A DNA stretch of 64,000 bases from Frigoribacterium sp. JB110 (GTDB taxonomy: Bacteria; Actinomycetota; Actinomycetes; Actinomycetales; Microbacteriaceae): NCBI RefSeq assembly GCF_900163665.1, contig NZ_FUIA01000009.1, positions 62,001-126,000 on the forward strand. The letters are read 5' to 3'. Position numbers and translations under genes: made by a program. Of the stretch, positions 24,592 through 32,720 are shown in pieces (the first letter of the stretch is position 1; each line of letters begins with the position of its first letter). The notes under the pieces were generated by a model, which was given only the letters and a program-made list of their open reading frames with translations, was not told the DNA's origin and did no database searches.

Positions 24592-25473
24592 TCAGTCCTT
24601 CCCCGTGCGGAACGACAGCATCTGCACCATCGAGAACACGAGGGTGATGATGAAGATGACGGTCGCGATCGCGGATGCGTAGCCCATCTGGTTCTGGAAG
24701 AACCCCTGGTTGTACATATAGGTGGCGAGCACGTGAGTTGCGTTGCCCGGTCCGCCGCCGGTGAGGATGTACGGCTCGTTGAACACCGTGAACGCACCGG
24801 AGACGGTGAGGATCATCGCGACGAAGATCATCTCCTTCGCCTGCGGCACCGTGATGCTGATGAACTGCCGGATGCGTCCGGCGCCGTCAAGAGACGCCGC
24901 CTCGTAGTACTCGACGGGGATCTGCTGCAGCGTGACGACGTACAGCATGCAGATGTATCCGATGCTCTGCCACTGCGAGACGGCGATCACCGATCCCATC
25001 GCCGTGTCGACGTTCGCGAGCCAAGAGGTCTGCAGCTCGCCGAGGCCGATCAACTCGAGGAAGGAGTTGAGCAGACCGCCGCGGGCACTGTAGATGAAGG
25101 TGAACATCAGGGCGATGACCGTGATCGAGATCACCGCCGGCATGAAGTAGATGCTGCGCAGGATCGTCGCGATCCGCGGGCGCAGCAGGTGCGTGAGCCA
25201 CGCTGCGACCACAAGACCGCCGCCGACCTGGCAGACGATCGACACGATCGCGTAGACGACGTTGTTGATCAGCGACGACCAGATGATCGGGTCGGCGAGC
25301 AGTCGGGTGAAGTTGTCGAGCCCGACCGGAGTCATCTCGCTCGCGCCAGCGCGGAACGAGAAGAACCCGAAGACGAGGTTCGCGACGAGGGGGTAGTAGA
25401 CGAACAGCGCGATGAAGGCGAGAGCCGGCAGGATGTAGAGCCAGCTGCTGAGAGCGCGGGTGCGGGTCGGCAT
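24592..25473 (-). CDS. Sugar ABC permease, first subunit of fructosamine importer
   Basis: A 293-residue MetI-like permease. ATG 25473 is chosen because MPTRTRALSSWLYILPALAF is a normal sugar-permease N-terminus leading straight into the first membrane helix; upstream in-frame sequence runs through the hairpin after the binding-protein gene. The coupling-loop motif is EAASLDGAGRIRQFISITVP, six membrane segments are evident, and the middle GLDNFTRLL is typical. It pairs with the permease five bases downstream. Confidence 0.87.
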   Translation of the reverse strand: MPTRTRALSSWLYILPALAFIALFVYYPLVANLVFGFFSFRAGASEMTPVGLDNFTRLLADPIIWSSLINNVVYAIVSIVCQVGGGLVVAAWLTHLLRPRIATILRSIYFMPAVISITVIALMFTFIYSARGGLLNSFLELIGLGELQTSWLANVDTAMGSVIAVSQWQSIGYICMLYVVTLQQIPVEYYEAASLDGAGRIRQFISITVPQAKEMIFVAMILTVSGAFTVFNEPYILTGGGPGNATHVLATYMYNQGFFQNQMGYASAIATVIFIITLVFSMVQMLSFRTGKD

Positions 25474-25510
25474 TGATGCACCAATCTCGGGGAAGGGGAG
25501 GGGACGGATG

Positions 25511-25540
25511 GGGTGCCGGCGCGTGAGGGCGCCGGCACCC
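25511..25540 (-). promoter_or_regulatory. Stem-loop between binding-protein and permease genes
   Basis: GGGTGCCGGCGC (25511-25522) pairs perfectly with GCGCCGGCACCC (25529-25540) around a 6-base loop. On the minus strand it begins 6 bases after the binding-protein stop and ends 37 bases before the permease start, the same position as the hairpins at 4365 and 15895. Confidence 0.8.
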
Positions 25541-25546
25541 GGGAGG

Positions 25547-26830
25547 TCAGGACGCGCTGCGCACGCGCTCCGCGGCTTCCTGGACCTTCTGCATGACACC
25601 GTCCGGCGTCTGCTCTCCGCTGAGCATCAGCTGCGCCTCGGAGAGATAGGTCGCCACGATCTGAGGATCGTATGCGTTGTCGAGCCAGGACGTCATCTCG
25701 GACGCGTCGAGGATCTGCTGTGCCAGCTCCTTCGTCGTGTCGGAGACGTCGGCTTCCTCGACCGCGCCCTGCACGGCGCTGAGCTCACCGGTGTTCTCGG
25801 TGTACGTGACGCCGTTGTCCTTGTTCAGCATGAACTCGAGGAACCGCTTCACCTCATCCGGGTGCTCCGTGTTCTTGGAGACCGCGAATCCCTCCGGTGC
25901 GCCCGTCAGCTGCATCGGGTCGCCCTTGCCGCCGTCGACTGACGGGAAGTTGAACACGGAATAGTCGAACGCGACGTCCTCGAAGTAGCCGATCTCCGCA
26001 CTCTGCGCGTAGAACATCGGGCCGCCGTCGCCGGCGATCCAGGAGTTCCTGGCCATCTCGTGGTCGATGGCGAGGAAGTCGTCGTTCGTGTGGGTGACGA
26101 TCTCCTCCAGACGCTCCAGCGCCGTGACGTAGCCGGGGTCGGTGAACTCGCCTGTCGTCGGGTCCTGATCGGCGGCGAAGACCTCGGGGTCGACGACGCG
26201 CTGATTCAGCGTGCCCAGGTAGTGCGCGATCGTCCAGGTGTCGACGGCGCCGAACTCGATGGCGTGTTCTCCCGTCTCGGCCTCGATCGTGTCGACGACG
26301 TTCTCGAACTCGTCCCACGTCCCGGGCGCCGCGAGCCCGAGCTCGTCGAACAGCTCGGTGTCGTAGTAGAACACCTTCGAGTGCATGCCGATCGGCAGCC
26401 CGTACTGCACTCCGTCGACCTGGAACGGACCGAGCTGGCTCTGGTAGAAGCTCTCGGCGAATTCCGGGTCCTCCTCGAGCCACGGCCCGAGGTCCATCAG
26501 GGCGTCGCTCTTAACCAGTTCGGAGACGAACGAGCCGCTCCAGGTGAACATCACGTCCGGTGCGTTCGCCGAACCGGCGACGACCTTGACCTTGTCCTTG
26601 TAACTGTCGTTGAGCACGCTCTCGACGTTGACGGTGATGTCGGGGTTCTCCGCCTCGAACTCGGCGACGAGATCGTCGAAGTACGACTTCTTCGGCTCGT
26701 TGGGCCACCGGTGGAAGAAGTCGATCTCCACCTGGTCGCCGTCGCCTCCGCCCGAGGAACAGGCCGCGAGAGGAGCGGTGAGTGCGATGGCCGCAAGGCC
26801 GACTGCTGCGATCCGGATCGATGTGCGCAT
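25547..26830 (-). CDS. Substrate-binding lipoprotein of the fructosamine importer
   Basis: A 427-residue ABC solute-binding lipoprotein. The signal peptide ends LAAC followed by SSGGGDGD, a typical lipid-anchored start. SBP family 1 features include IDFFHRWPNEPKKSYFDDLV and YYDTELFDELGLAAPGTWDEF. ATG 26830 follows GAAAGG. It lies between the frlB-like deglycase and the permease genes, so it should bind an Amadori compound such as a fructosyl amino acid. That substrate is inferred from neighbours only. Confidence 0.83.
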   Translation of the reverse strand: MRTSIRIAAVGLAAIALTAPLAACSSGGGDGDQVEIDFFHRWPNEPKKSYFDDLVAEFEAENPDITVNVESVLNDSYKDKVKVVAGSANAPDVMFTWSGSFVSELVKSDALMDLGPWLEEDPEFAESFYQSQLGPFQVDGVQYGLPIGMHSKVFYYDTELFDELGLAAPGTWDEFENVVDTIEAETGEHAIEFGAVDTWTIAHYLGTLNQRVVDPEVFAADQDPTTGEFTDPGYVTALERLEEIVTHTNDDFLAIDHEMARNSWIAGDGGPMFYAQSAEIGYFEDVAFDYSVFNFPSVDGGKGDPMQLTGAPEGFAVSKNTEHPDEVKRFLEFMLNKDNGVTYTENTGELSAVQGAVEEADVSDTTKELAQQILDASEMTSWLDNAYDPQIVATYLSEAQLMLSGEQTPDGVMQKVQEAAERVRSAS

Positions 26831-26846
26831 GATGCGTGCCTTTCGG

Positions 26847-27848
26847 TCAGTACTCCATGCGCCACATGTACCGGCGCACGCTGAGCGGGTGGCCCCGGTG
26901 GTCAGCGAGCGCGTCGGCGTAGGTGCGCAGGGCGATGTTGAACAGGATGTGGGCGATGTCGCCCCGGATGTCGGCGGACAGCCGCTCGAGCCCGAAGTCG
27001 TTGGCGTCGATGACGAGGACGTTGTCGGAGTGCTTCTGTGCGAAGTCCACTGCGCGCTGCTCGATCGGGCGGGTCTCGTCGAGGCCGAGCAGGGCGATGA
27101 AGGGCACGTCGACGTCGGTCACTTCGAACGGACCGTGGAAGTACTCGCCCGCGTGGATGCACGCGGAGTGCACCCACTGCATCTCCTGGAGCAGGCAGAT
27201 GGCGAAGGCGTACGCCGGGCCGTAGTTCGACCCGGATGCCATCGTGTAGATGAGCTCCTCGCGACGGTTGGCGAACGCCCAGGCGTCGGCCTTCTCGCCG
27301 TACGCCGCGCGCACGGCGGGCGCGAGCTGCGGCAGCTGCTCGACGGCGCCGTCGATTGCCGCAGCGATGTCGGTGCCGTCGACCGCGTCGACGATGCCGG
27401 CGGCGAGGCGGAGAAGGAGGGGAGCTGCCACGTGGGCCTCGCTCTTACCCTCGCCGTGCTGATAGGCGATCACATACTCGGAGGCCTCGGCGAGCGGCGA
27501 TGACGGATCGAAGGTGAAGGCGATGGTCAGTGCGCCGCGCTCACGGGCGTGCTTCGCAGCGGCCACCGTCTCCGGGGTGGTGCCGGAATGGGAGCAGAGG
27601 ACGACGACGGCACGCTCATCGATGAGCGACGAATTGCGGGAGGTGAACTCTGCGGCGTTGATCGCACGGGCGTCGAGCGTGGTCGCCCTGGTATCGAGGA
27701 AGTACTCGACGGGCGTCATGTTCGCGTACGAGCCGCCGCATGCGGTGAGCACGACGCGCACAACCGTGCTTCGGGCGGCGATTGCCGCGCGAGCGGTGCG
27801 GAGCTGGCTCTCGATCGTCGCAGAGTCGACAAATGCGGTGTCAGACAA
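26847..27848 (-). CDS. frlB: SIS-domain fructosamine-6-phosphate deglycase, FrlB-like
   Basis: A 333-residue protein with two SIS domains (residues about 30-160 and 190-310; LTACGGSYANM and LCSHSGTTPETVAAAKHA mark the phosphosugar site). The second half, GPFEVTDVDVPFIALLGLDE, NVLVIDANDF and the end RRYMWRMEY, closely follows FrlB of Escherichia coli, which splits fructoselysine 6-phosphate into glucose 6-phosphate and lysine. The apparent start is TTG at 27848 with AAAGGGA just upstream. It is the first gene of the operon behind the inverted-repeat operator. A GlmS-type isomerase role is less likely because no glutaminase domain is present. Confidence 0.85.
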   Translation of the reverse strand: MSDTAFVDSATIESQLRTARAAIAARSTVVRVVLTACGGSYANMTPVEYFLDTRATTLDARAINAAEFTSRNSSLIDERAVVVLCSHSGTTPETVAAAKHARERGALTIAFTFDPSSPLAEASEYVIAYQHGEGKSEAHVAAPLLLRLAAGIVDAVDGTDIAAAIDGAVEQLPQLAPAVRAAYGEKADAWAFANRREELIYTMASGSNYGPAYAFAICLLQEMQWVHSACIHAGEYFHGPFEVTDVDVPFIALLGLDETRPIEQRAVDFAQKHSDNVLVIDANDFGLERLSADIRGDIAHILFNIALRTYADALADHRGHPLSVRRYMWRMEY

Positions 27849-27860
27849 GGTGTCCCTTTC

Positions 27861-27932
27861 GTTCAGACGTCATGGGACGTGTTAGTACGTCTCATGACGT
27901 CTGAACTTAGCGTGAACGTGTCGGGAACGGAA
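27861..27932 (-). promoter_or_regulatory. frl promoter and 14-base inverted-repeat operator
   Basis: GTTCAGACGTCATG (27861-27874) and CATGACGTCTGAAC (27893-27906) are perfect inverted copies 18 bases apart. The space between holds two more ACGT half-sites (GGACGT and ACGTCT). On the minus strand a possible -10 TAAGTT (27904-27909) and weak -35 TTCCGT (27927-27932, 17-base spacer) put the transcript start inside the operator. Binding by the GntR protein at 22060 is inferred. Confidence 0.75.
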
Positions 27933-28100
27933 GACCTGCGGCGAAATTTTTCGCGGACGAGACATCTCGCGTGCGAAGGAGACGGGGCTGGGTTCGCTGT
28001 GTGGGCCAGAGCACGGGCTCTCCGTCGACAGGCGGCCGAGCGCCACACGGCGCTCTTCTTGCGCGGTTGCGCTCATCTCGTCAGCACATCGGGAACGACG

Positions 28101-28132
28101 AACGGCCCGACCCTCTGCGGGGTCGGGCCGTT
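28101..28132 (-). terminator. Terminator of the SDR gene
   Basis: AACGGCCCGACCC (28101-28113) pairs perfectly with GGGTCGGGCCGTT (28120-28132) around a 6-base loop, starting 12 bases after the SDR stop on the minus strand. It separates the SDR gene from the downstream frl operon. The stretch 27933-28100 shows no gene. Confidence 0.8.
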
Positions 28133-28144
28133 CGGGGGCGCCGA

Positions 28145-28912
28145 TCAGATCGCGGTGTAGCCGCCGTCGATGATGATGCTCTGCGCTGTGAGGTAGCTCG
28201 ACGCGTCGCTGGCGAGGTACAGCGCGAGGCCGTGCAGGTCTTCGGGCGTGGCCATCCGGCCCATCGGGATGCGGCTGATCCACTCGTTCGCCAGCACGGG
28301 GTCGGCTTCGATGACCTCTTTGGTGAGGTCGGTGGCGACGTATCCGGGGGCGATCGTGTTCACGCGCACACCGTCTGTGGCCCACTCGACGCCGAGTGAG
28401 GCGGCCAGCTGGTGCACGGCTGCCTTCGACGCGTTGTAGGCAGCCTGGCGCTGCGGAACGTTCACGGCGAAGCCGGACATCGACGAGATCAGGATGGCGG
28501 ATGCCGGGCGGTCGGCCTTCAGCGCACGCTTGGCGAACGACTGGGTCGTGTAGAAGACGCCGTCGACGTTCACACCCATCACGGTGCGCCACTTCGACTG
28601 CGGGTAGTCGACGCTGTCGCCGATGATCGTCAGCCCCGCAGCGGCAAGTAGCACGGTCGGCGTGCCGAGCTCGGCATCGACGGCGACGAAGGCGGCCTCG
28701 ACGTTGTCAGGGTCAGTGACATCCACGACCTGTCCCGTGGTTCTCACTCCGTAGTCCGCTGCGAGCTTCGCTGCGGATTCGGCGACGCTCGGCGACAGAT
28801 CGAGCAGTGCGACGTCCATGCCCTGATCGGCATATGCGGTCGCGATCGAGTAGCCGATTCCTCCGGCGCCTCCCGTGACGACGGCCACACGGCCCTTGAG
28901 ATCTTCGAACAC
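28145..28912 (-). CDS. Short-chain dehydrogenase/reductase (sugar or polyol type)
   Basis: A 255-residue classical SDR. Cofactor motif TGGAGGIG at 13-20, catalytic Ser144 and the Tyr159-x3-Lys163 pair (AAYNASKAAVH), and the C-terminal IDGGYTAI are all present. Asp38 after the second strand (LLDLS) favours NAD over NADP. GTG 28912 is preceded by a strong GGAGGAG. It is upstream of the frl operon on the same strand but separated from it by a terminator. The resemblance is to gluconate or glucose dehydrogenase-type SDRs; substrate is not determined. Confidence 0.85.
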   Translation of the reverse strand: MFEDLKGRVAVVTGGAGGIGYSIATAYADQGMDVALLDLSPSVAESAAKLAADYGVRTTGQVVDVTDPDNVEAAFVAVDAELGTPTVLLAAAGLTIIGDSVDYPQSKWRTVMGVNVDGVFYTTQSFAKRALKADRPASAILISSMSGFAVNVPQRQAAYNASKAAVHQLAASLGVEWATDGVRVNTIAPGYVATDLTKEVIEADPVLANEWISRIPMGRMATPEDLHGLALYLASDASSYLTAQSIIIDGGYTAI

Positions 28913-28993
28913 GTCGCTCCTCCATTGGTTCGTAGTCCGGCGCATCGCCGGTGGCATCCGGATCGATCGTATCTCCCGCGCGAGAGACAGCGG

Positions 28994-29857
28994 TCACATC
29001 GTGGCGCGAAGGCGCGCGATCTGTTCTGCGACGTCGAACTCCGCGCTCGGCCACTGCGGGTCGATGTCTTCGAACGTCTCGAGCAGGAGCGCCTGAACCG
29101 CGAGCCGCGCGTACCACTTGCGATCGGCTGGAACGACGAACCAGGGCGCATCGTCGGTCGAGGTGCGCTGGATCGCCTCCTGATACGCGTACTGGTAGGC
29201 GGGCCAGAGCGCACGTTCGTCCACGTCGCCCGAGTTGAACTTCCAGTGCTTGTCCGGCCGCTCGAGGCGCTCCATGAGACGTTCGCCCTGCTCCTGGTAC
29301 GACATGTGCAGCATCACCTTCACCACGCGGGTGCCCTGCGCGACCAGCCGTCGCTCGAAGTCGACGATCGCCCCATAGCGGCGCTCGATCTCATCCGGTT
29401 CTGCGAGTTCGCGCACGCGCCCGATCAGCACATCCTCGTAGTGCGACCGATCGAACACACCGATGAAGCCGGGCTTCGGCACGCGCTTCTCCACGCGCCA
29501 GAGGAAATCGTGCGCGAGCTCATCCTCGGTCGGCGACTTGAACGCCGCGAGCTCAACGCCCTGCGGGTCGACGCCGCCCATGACGTGGCGCACGACGCCG
29601 CCCTTTCCCGCCGAGTCCATCGCCTGCAGCACGAGCAGAACCGAGTCATGCGCGCCCTTCTGCCCCGCAGCGAACAGCCGCTCCTGGAAGTCGGCGAGCT
29701 CAGCGAGGCCTTCGATGAGGTCGGCCGCGCCGGACTCCTTGTCACCGTCGTAGCCAGGCGTCGACCGAGGGTCGACGCTCGGCAGCACCAGATCGCTGTG
29801 GGCGCGCAGGTGGGCGCGCGCGTCGGTGATTCCGTGTTTGTGGTGTGTGCCGGCCAT
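28994..29857 (-). CDS. ppk2: Polyphosphate kinase 2 family protein
   Basis: A 287-residue PPK2 enzyme, which moves phosphate between polyphosphate and nucleotides. Motifs: Walker A QAMDSAGKGG (residues 78-87), Walker B VFDRSHYEDVL (134-144) and the lid/C-terminal VVPADRKWYARLAV. Single-domain length suggests a class I or III enzyme acting on nucleoside di- or monophosphates; the class cannot be fixed here. ATG 29857 is chosen because MAGTHHKHGITDARAHLRAH begins the family-like N-terminus. It is divergent from pxpA across a 243-base gap in which I see no other gene. Confidence 0.92.
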   Translation of the reverse strand: MAGTHHKHGITDARAHLRAHSDLVLPSVDPRSTPGYDGDKESGAADLIEGLAELADFQERLFAAGQKGAHDSVLLVLQAMDSAGKGGVVRHVMGGVDPQGVELAAFKSPTEDELAHDFLWRVEKRVPKPGFIGVFDRSHYEDVLIGRVRELAEPDEIERRYGAIVDFERRLVAQGTRVVKVMLHMSYQEQGERLMERLERPDKHWKFNSGDVDERALWPAYQYAYQEAIQRTSTDDAPWFVVPADRKWYARLAVQALLLETFEDIDPQWPSAEFDVAEQIARLRATM

Positions 29858-30100
29858 CCGATCATTCAATCGGGAGCGTCCGCCTCGCACAAGCCTGACG
29901 CAGCGCCGTCGCCGCGCTGTGCGCCGGCGATGCGGAAGGAGCGCGATGCACAACGCAGTCGATCCGCGTTCCGCGTCGCGCATGCCGCCCGTGCGTCCGC
30001 AGCAGAGCCGCCCCGGCCCATCCGGATCGGCTGTGCTGCGTCGCAGCTGCACGTCCAGTCCATCGGCGCACGGGCAAGACCGCTCCGGTACCGTGTGCTC

Positions 30101-30862
30101 ATGGCGACGATCGATCTGAACTCTGACATGGGCGAGAGCTTCGGTCGCTGGCAGCTCGGCGACGACGAGGCGATGCTCGACATCGTCACGAGCGCGAACG
30201 TCGCGTGCGGATTCCACGCAGGAGACCCGGTCACCCTGCTCGACACGGCGCGCGCCGCGGCCGAGCGCGGCGTCGTGGTGGGTGCGCAGCCCGGCTACCG
30301 CGACCTGGCGGGATTCGGCAGGCGCCCGCTCGGGGCATCCGGTCGCGAGATCTACGGCGACGTGCTCTACCAACTGGGAGCGCTCGACGCGATCGCGCGC
30401 TCGACCGGCACGCGCATCCGATTCGTGAAGCCGCACGGCGCCCTCTACAACACGGTCGCCAGTGACGACGAGCACGCCCCGGCCGTGATCGACGCGGTCG
30501 GCGACTTCGACCCGACCCTCGCCGTCGTGGGGCTGGCCCGGTCGCGGTTCGTGCAGCGGGCAGAGGACGCGGGCCTGCGCGCCATCGGTGAGGCGTTCGC
30601 CGACCGCGCCTACACTCCATCGGGAACGCTGGTCGATCGGCGTGAACCCGGCGCTGTGCTGACCGACCCGCAGGAGATCGCCGACCGGATGCTTCGCCTG
30701 GTCACGGACCGCGAGATCGTCGCGGTCGACGGGCGCATCGTGATGTGCGAGGCCGATTCCATCTGCGTGCACAGCGACACCCCCGGCGCCGTCGAGATGG
30801 CCCGCACCGTGCGCGCCACCGTCGAGAGCGCCGGCATCGAGGTGCGGGCGTTCGCTCAGTAG
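30101..30862 (+). CDS. pxpA: 5-oxoprolinase subunit A (LamB/YcsF family)
   Basis: A 253-residue PxpA protein. The family start MATIDLNSDMGESFGRW and the motifs ANVACGFHAGDP, VGAQPGYRDLAGFGRR and VKPHGALYN are all present. With PxpB and PxpC it performs ATP-dependent opening of 5-oxoproline (pyroglutamate) to glutamate. ATG 30101 lies six bases after TACCGT (30089-30094), suggesting a leaderless transcript. The pxpB-pxpC fusion follows after 201 bases on the same strand. Confidence 0.94.
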   Translation: MATIDLNSDMGESFGRWQLGDDEAMLDIVTSANVACGFHAGDPVTLLDTARAAAERGVVVGAQPGYRDLAGFGRRPLGASGREIYGDVLYQLGALDAIARSTGTRIRFVKPHGALYNTVASDDEHAPAVIDAVGDFDPTLAVVGLARSRFVQRAEDAGLRAIGEAFADRAYTPSGTLVDRREPGAVLTDPQEIADRMLRLVTDREIVAVDGRIVMCEADSICVHSDTPGAVEMARTVRATVESAGIEVRAFAQ

Positions 30863-31063
30863 GCACCGGATGACCGACACGGGCGCGGGGCACGGGGCAC
30901 GATCGGCTCCGAGACGCGGCGGAATCGCTGAGATGAGGCAGAAGCGGTCGGATTCTGCAGTGTCTCGGGGAAAGTGCCGTGTGTCGGGGCGCCGGGTGCC
31001 GGTGCCGACCCGCCGGCCCGCGGGGGAGCGGGGCGGTTCACCTGCAGGGGGAGATGCGGCGTC

Positions 31064-32674
31064 ATGATGCGATTCCTTCCCTGCGGCGACGCGGTACTGG
31101 TCGAGCTGTCCGACCTCGAGGCGGCAGTTGCGCTCGCGCGGTCCCTTGCGGCGCGGCCTGTGCCCGGCATGGTCGACGCCGTGCCAGGCGCGCGCACCGT
31201 GCTCGTGCAGCTCGCACCGCACGCCGACCGTGACGCGGTGCGCGGTGACCTGCTCACCCGCACCGGATCGACCCACGCCCCGGATGATGCGGAGACCGTC
31301 GAGGTCGGGGTCGTCTACGACGGGGAGGACCTCGACGAGGTCGCCGAGCTGACCGGCCTCACGCCCGCGGAGGTCGTCGAGCGCCACTCCGCGGCCGTCT
31401 ACGAGGTGGCGTTCACCGGGTTCGCGCCGGGGTTCGCGTACCTGTCTGGTCTCGACCCGGCCCTGCACGTACCTCGCCTGGAGACGCCTCGCCGGCGCAT
31501 TCCGGCCGGGGCGGTCGCGATCGCCGGCGAGTTCTCCGGCGTCTATCCGCGCTCGAGCCCCGGAGGGTGGCGGCTGCTCGGTCGCACGCCCGACGCGATG
31601 TGGGATCTCGACCGCGCGCAGCCTGCTCTGCTCCGCCCCGGCATGCGCGTGCGCTTCGTGCCGCTGGCGCCGGATGACGGAGGTGAGCTCCCTGTGCGCG
31701 GTGACCGTGTCGCCGCGGGCGACGTGCACCACAACGGTGACGAAGCTGCCGCGCCGACGGGCGCACCCGGGGCAGAAGCTCCAGAGCCGCCCCGCGCCCC
31801 TGTCGTCGAGATCGTTTCCGTCGGGCCGCACGCGCTGCTCGAGGATCTCGGCCGGCCTGGACGCGCCGATCTCGGCGTCGCGCCGTCCGGAGCGATGGAC
31901 CGCGGTGCGCTGCGCCGGGCGAACGGGTTCGTCGGCAACCCAGCCGGTGCCGCCGCGATCGAGACGGCACTCGGCGGCCTGCGTCTTCGTGCCCGCGGGC
32001 ATCTCACGCTCGCTGTCGCCGGGGCGCCCGTGTCGCTGACGATCATCCGGAGCGACGAGGAACGCGAAGCACCGTTCGACGTGCCGTTCGCGCTGTCGGA
32101 CGGGGAGGAACTCGTCGTCGGTGCGGCTGTGCGCGGCGTCTACTCGTATCTCGCCGTCCGCGGCGGCCTCGAAGCGGCGGCGGTGCTCGGCAGCGCCTCC
32201 CGCGACGTGCTCGCCGGCCTCGGCCCCGAACCGCTCACCGCAGGCGCCGTCCTGCCGATCGGGTCTCGCATCGCCGGCGCCGTCGACCCGTGGGCCGCAC
32301 CGGGCGATCCGCTCGCGGCATCCGATGACGAGGTCTGGCTCGACGTCGTGCCCGGCCCGCGCGACGACTGGTTCGCGCCGGCCGCGCTCGCCGCGTTCTG
32401 CGATCAGGACTGGGTCGTCACCGCCCGATCGAACAGAGTCGGCCTGCGCCTGGATGGCGCGCAGCTGCTCGAGCGGTTGCGCGACGGAGAGCTGCCCAGC
32501 GAGGGCACCGTCGGCGGCGCGCTCCAGGTGCCGCCCGACGGCCGGCCGATCCTGTTCACCGCCGACCGACCGCTCACGGGCGGCTACCCGGTCGTCGGCG
32601 TCGTCACTCGCGCGCACCTCGGCCGGGCGGCGCAGGCACCGCCTGGCGCCCGCATCCGGTTCCGGTTCGTCTGA
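31064..32674 (+). CDS. pxpBC: 5-oxoprolinase subunits B and C fused (PxpB-PxpC)
   Basis: A 536-residue fusion. The N-terminal KipI/PxpB-like part covers about 1-205 (FTGFAPGFAYLSGLDPALHVPRL in two blocks, then AVAIAGEFSGVYPRSSPGGW). An Ala/Pro-rich linker of about 30 residues leads to the KipA/PxpC-like part (GPHALLEDLGRPGRADLGVAPSGAMDRGALRRAN in pieces, RGGLEAAAVLGSASRDVLAGLGP). Together with PxpA it completes oxoprolinase. The start MMRF at 31064 follows a GGGGGAG run at a long distance. Such fusions are common in actinobacteria and were formerly called allophanate hydrolase. Confidence 0.9.
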   Translation: MMRFLPCGDAVLVELSDLEAAVALARSLAARPVPGMVDAVPGARTVLVQLAPHADRDAVRGDLLTRTGSTHAPDDAETVEVGVVYDGEDLDEVAELTGLTPAEVVERHSAAVYEVAFTGFAPGFAYLSGLDPALHVPRLETPRRRIPAGAVAIAGEFSGVYPRSSPGGWRLLGRTPDAMWDLDRAQPALLRPGMRVRFVPLAPDDGGELPVRGDRVAAGDVHHNGDEAAAPTGAPGAEAPEPPRAPVVEIVSVGPHALLEDLGRPGRADLGVAPSGAMDRGALRRANGFVGNPAGAAAIETALGGLRLRARGHLTLAVAGAPVSLTIIRSDEEREAPFDVPFALSDGEELVVGAAVRGVYSYLAVRGGLEAAAVLGSASRDVLAGLGPEPLTAGAVLPIGSRIAGAVDPWAAPGDPLAASDDEVWLDVVPGPRDDWFAPAALAAFCDQDWVVTARSNRVGLRLDGAQLLERLRDGELPSEGTVGGALQVPPDGRPILFTADRPLTGGYPVVGVVTRAHLGRAAQAPPGARIRFRFV

Positions 32675-32720
32675 ACCGGCGCGATGTCGTTGTGGGGCGG
32701 AGAGCGACCTGCGGCGCCGC

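Noticed and set aside
27955..28098. Coding sequence between the frl operator and the SDR terminator
   Set aside because: Only short frames with poor third-position bias are present. An AT-rich near-palindrome GCGAAATTTTTCGC near 27941 may be a regulatory site but has no clear partner.
30870..31067. A 65-codon open frame overlapping the pxpBC start by four bases (ATGA)
   Set aside because: Its codon third positions lack the strong G/C preference of real genes here, and the product is Arg/Gly/Pro-rich with no family features. The overlap is probably chance.
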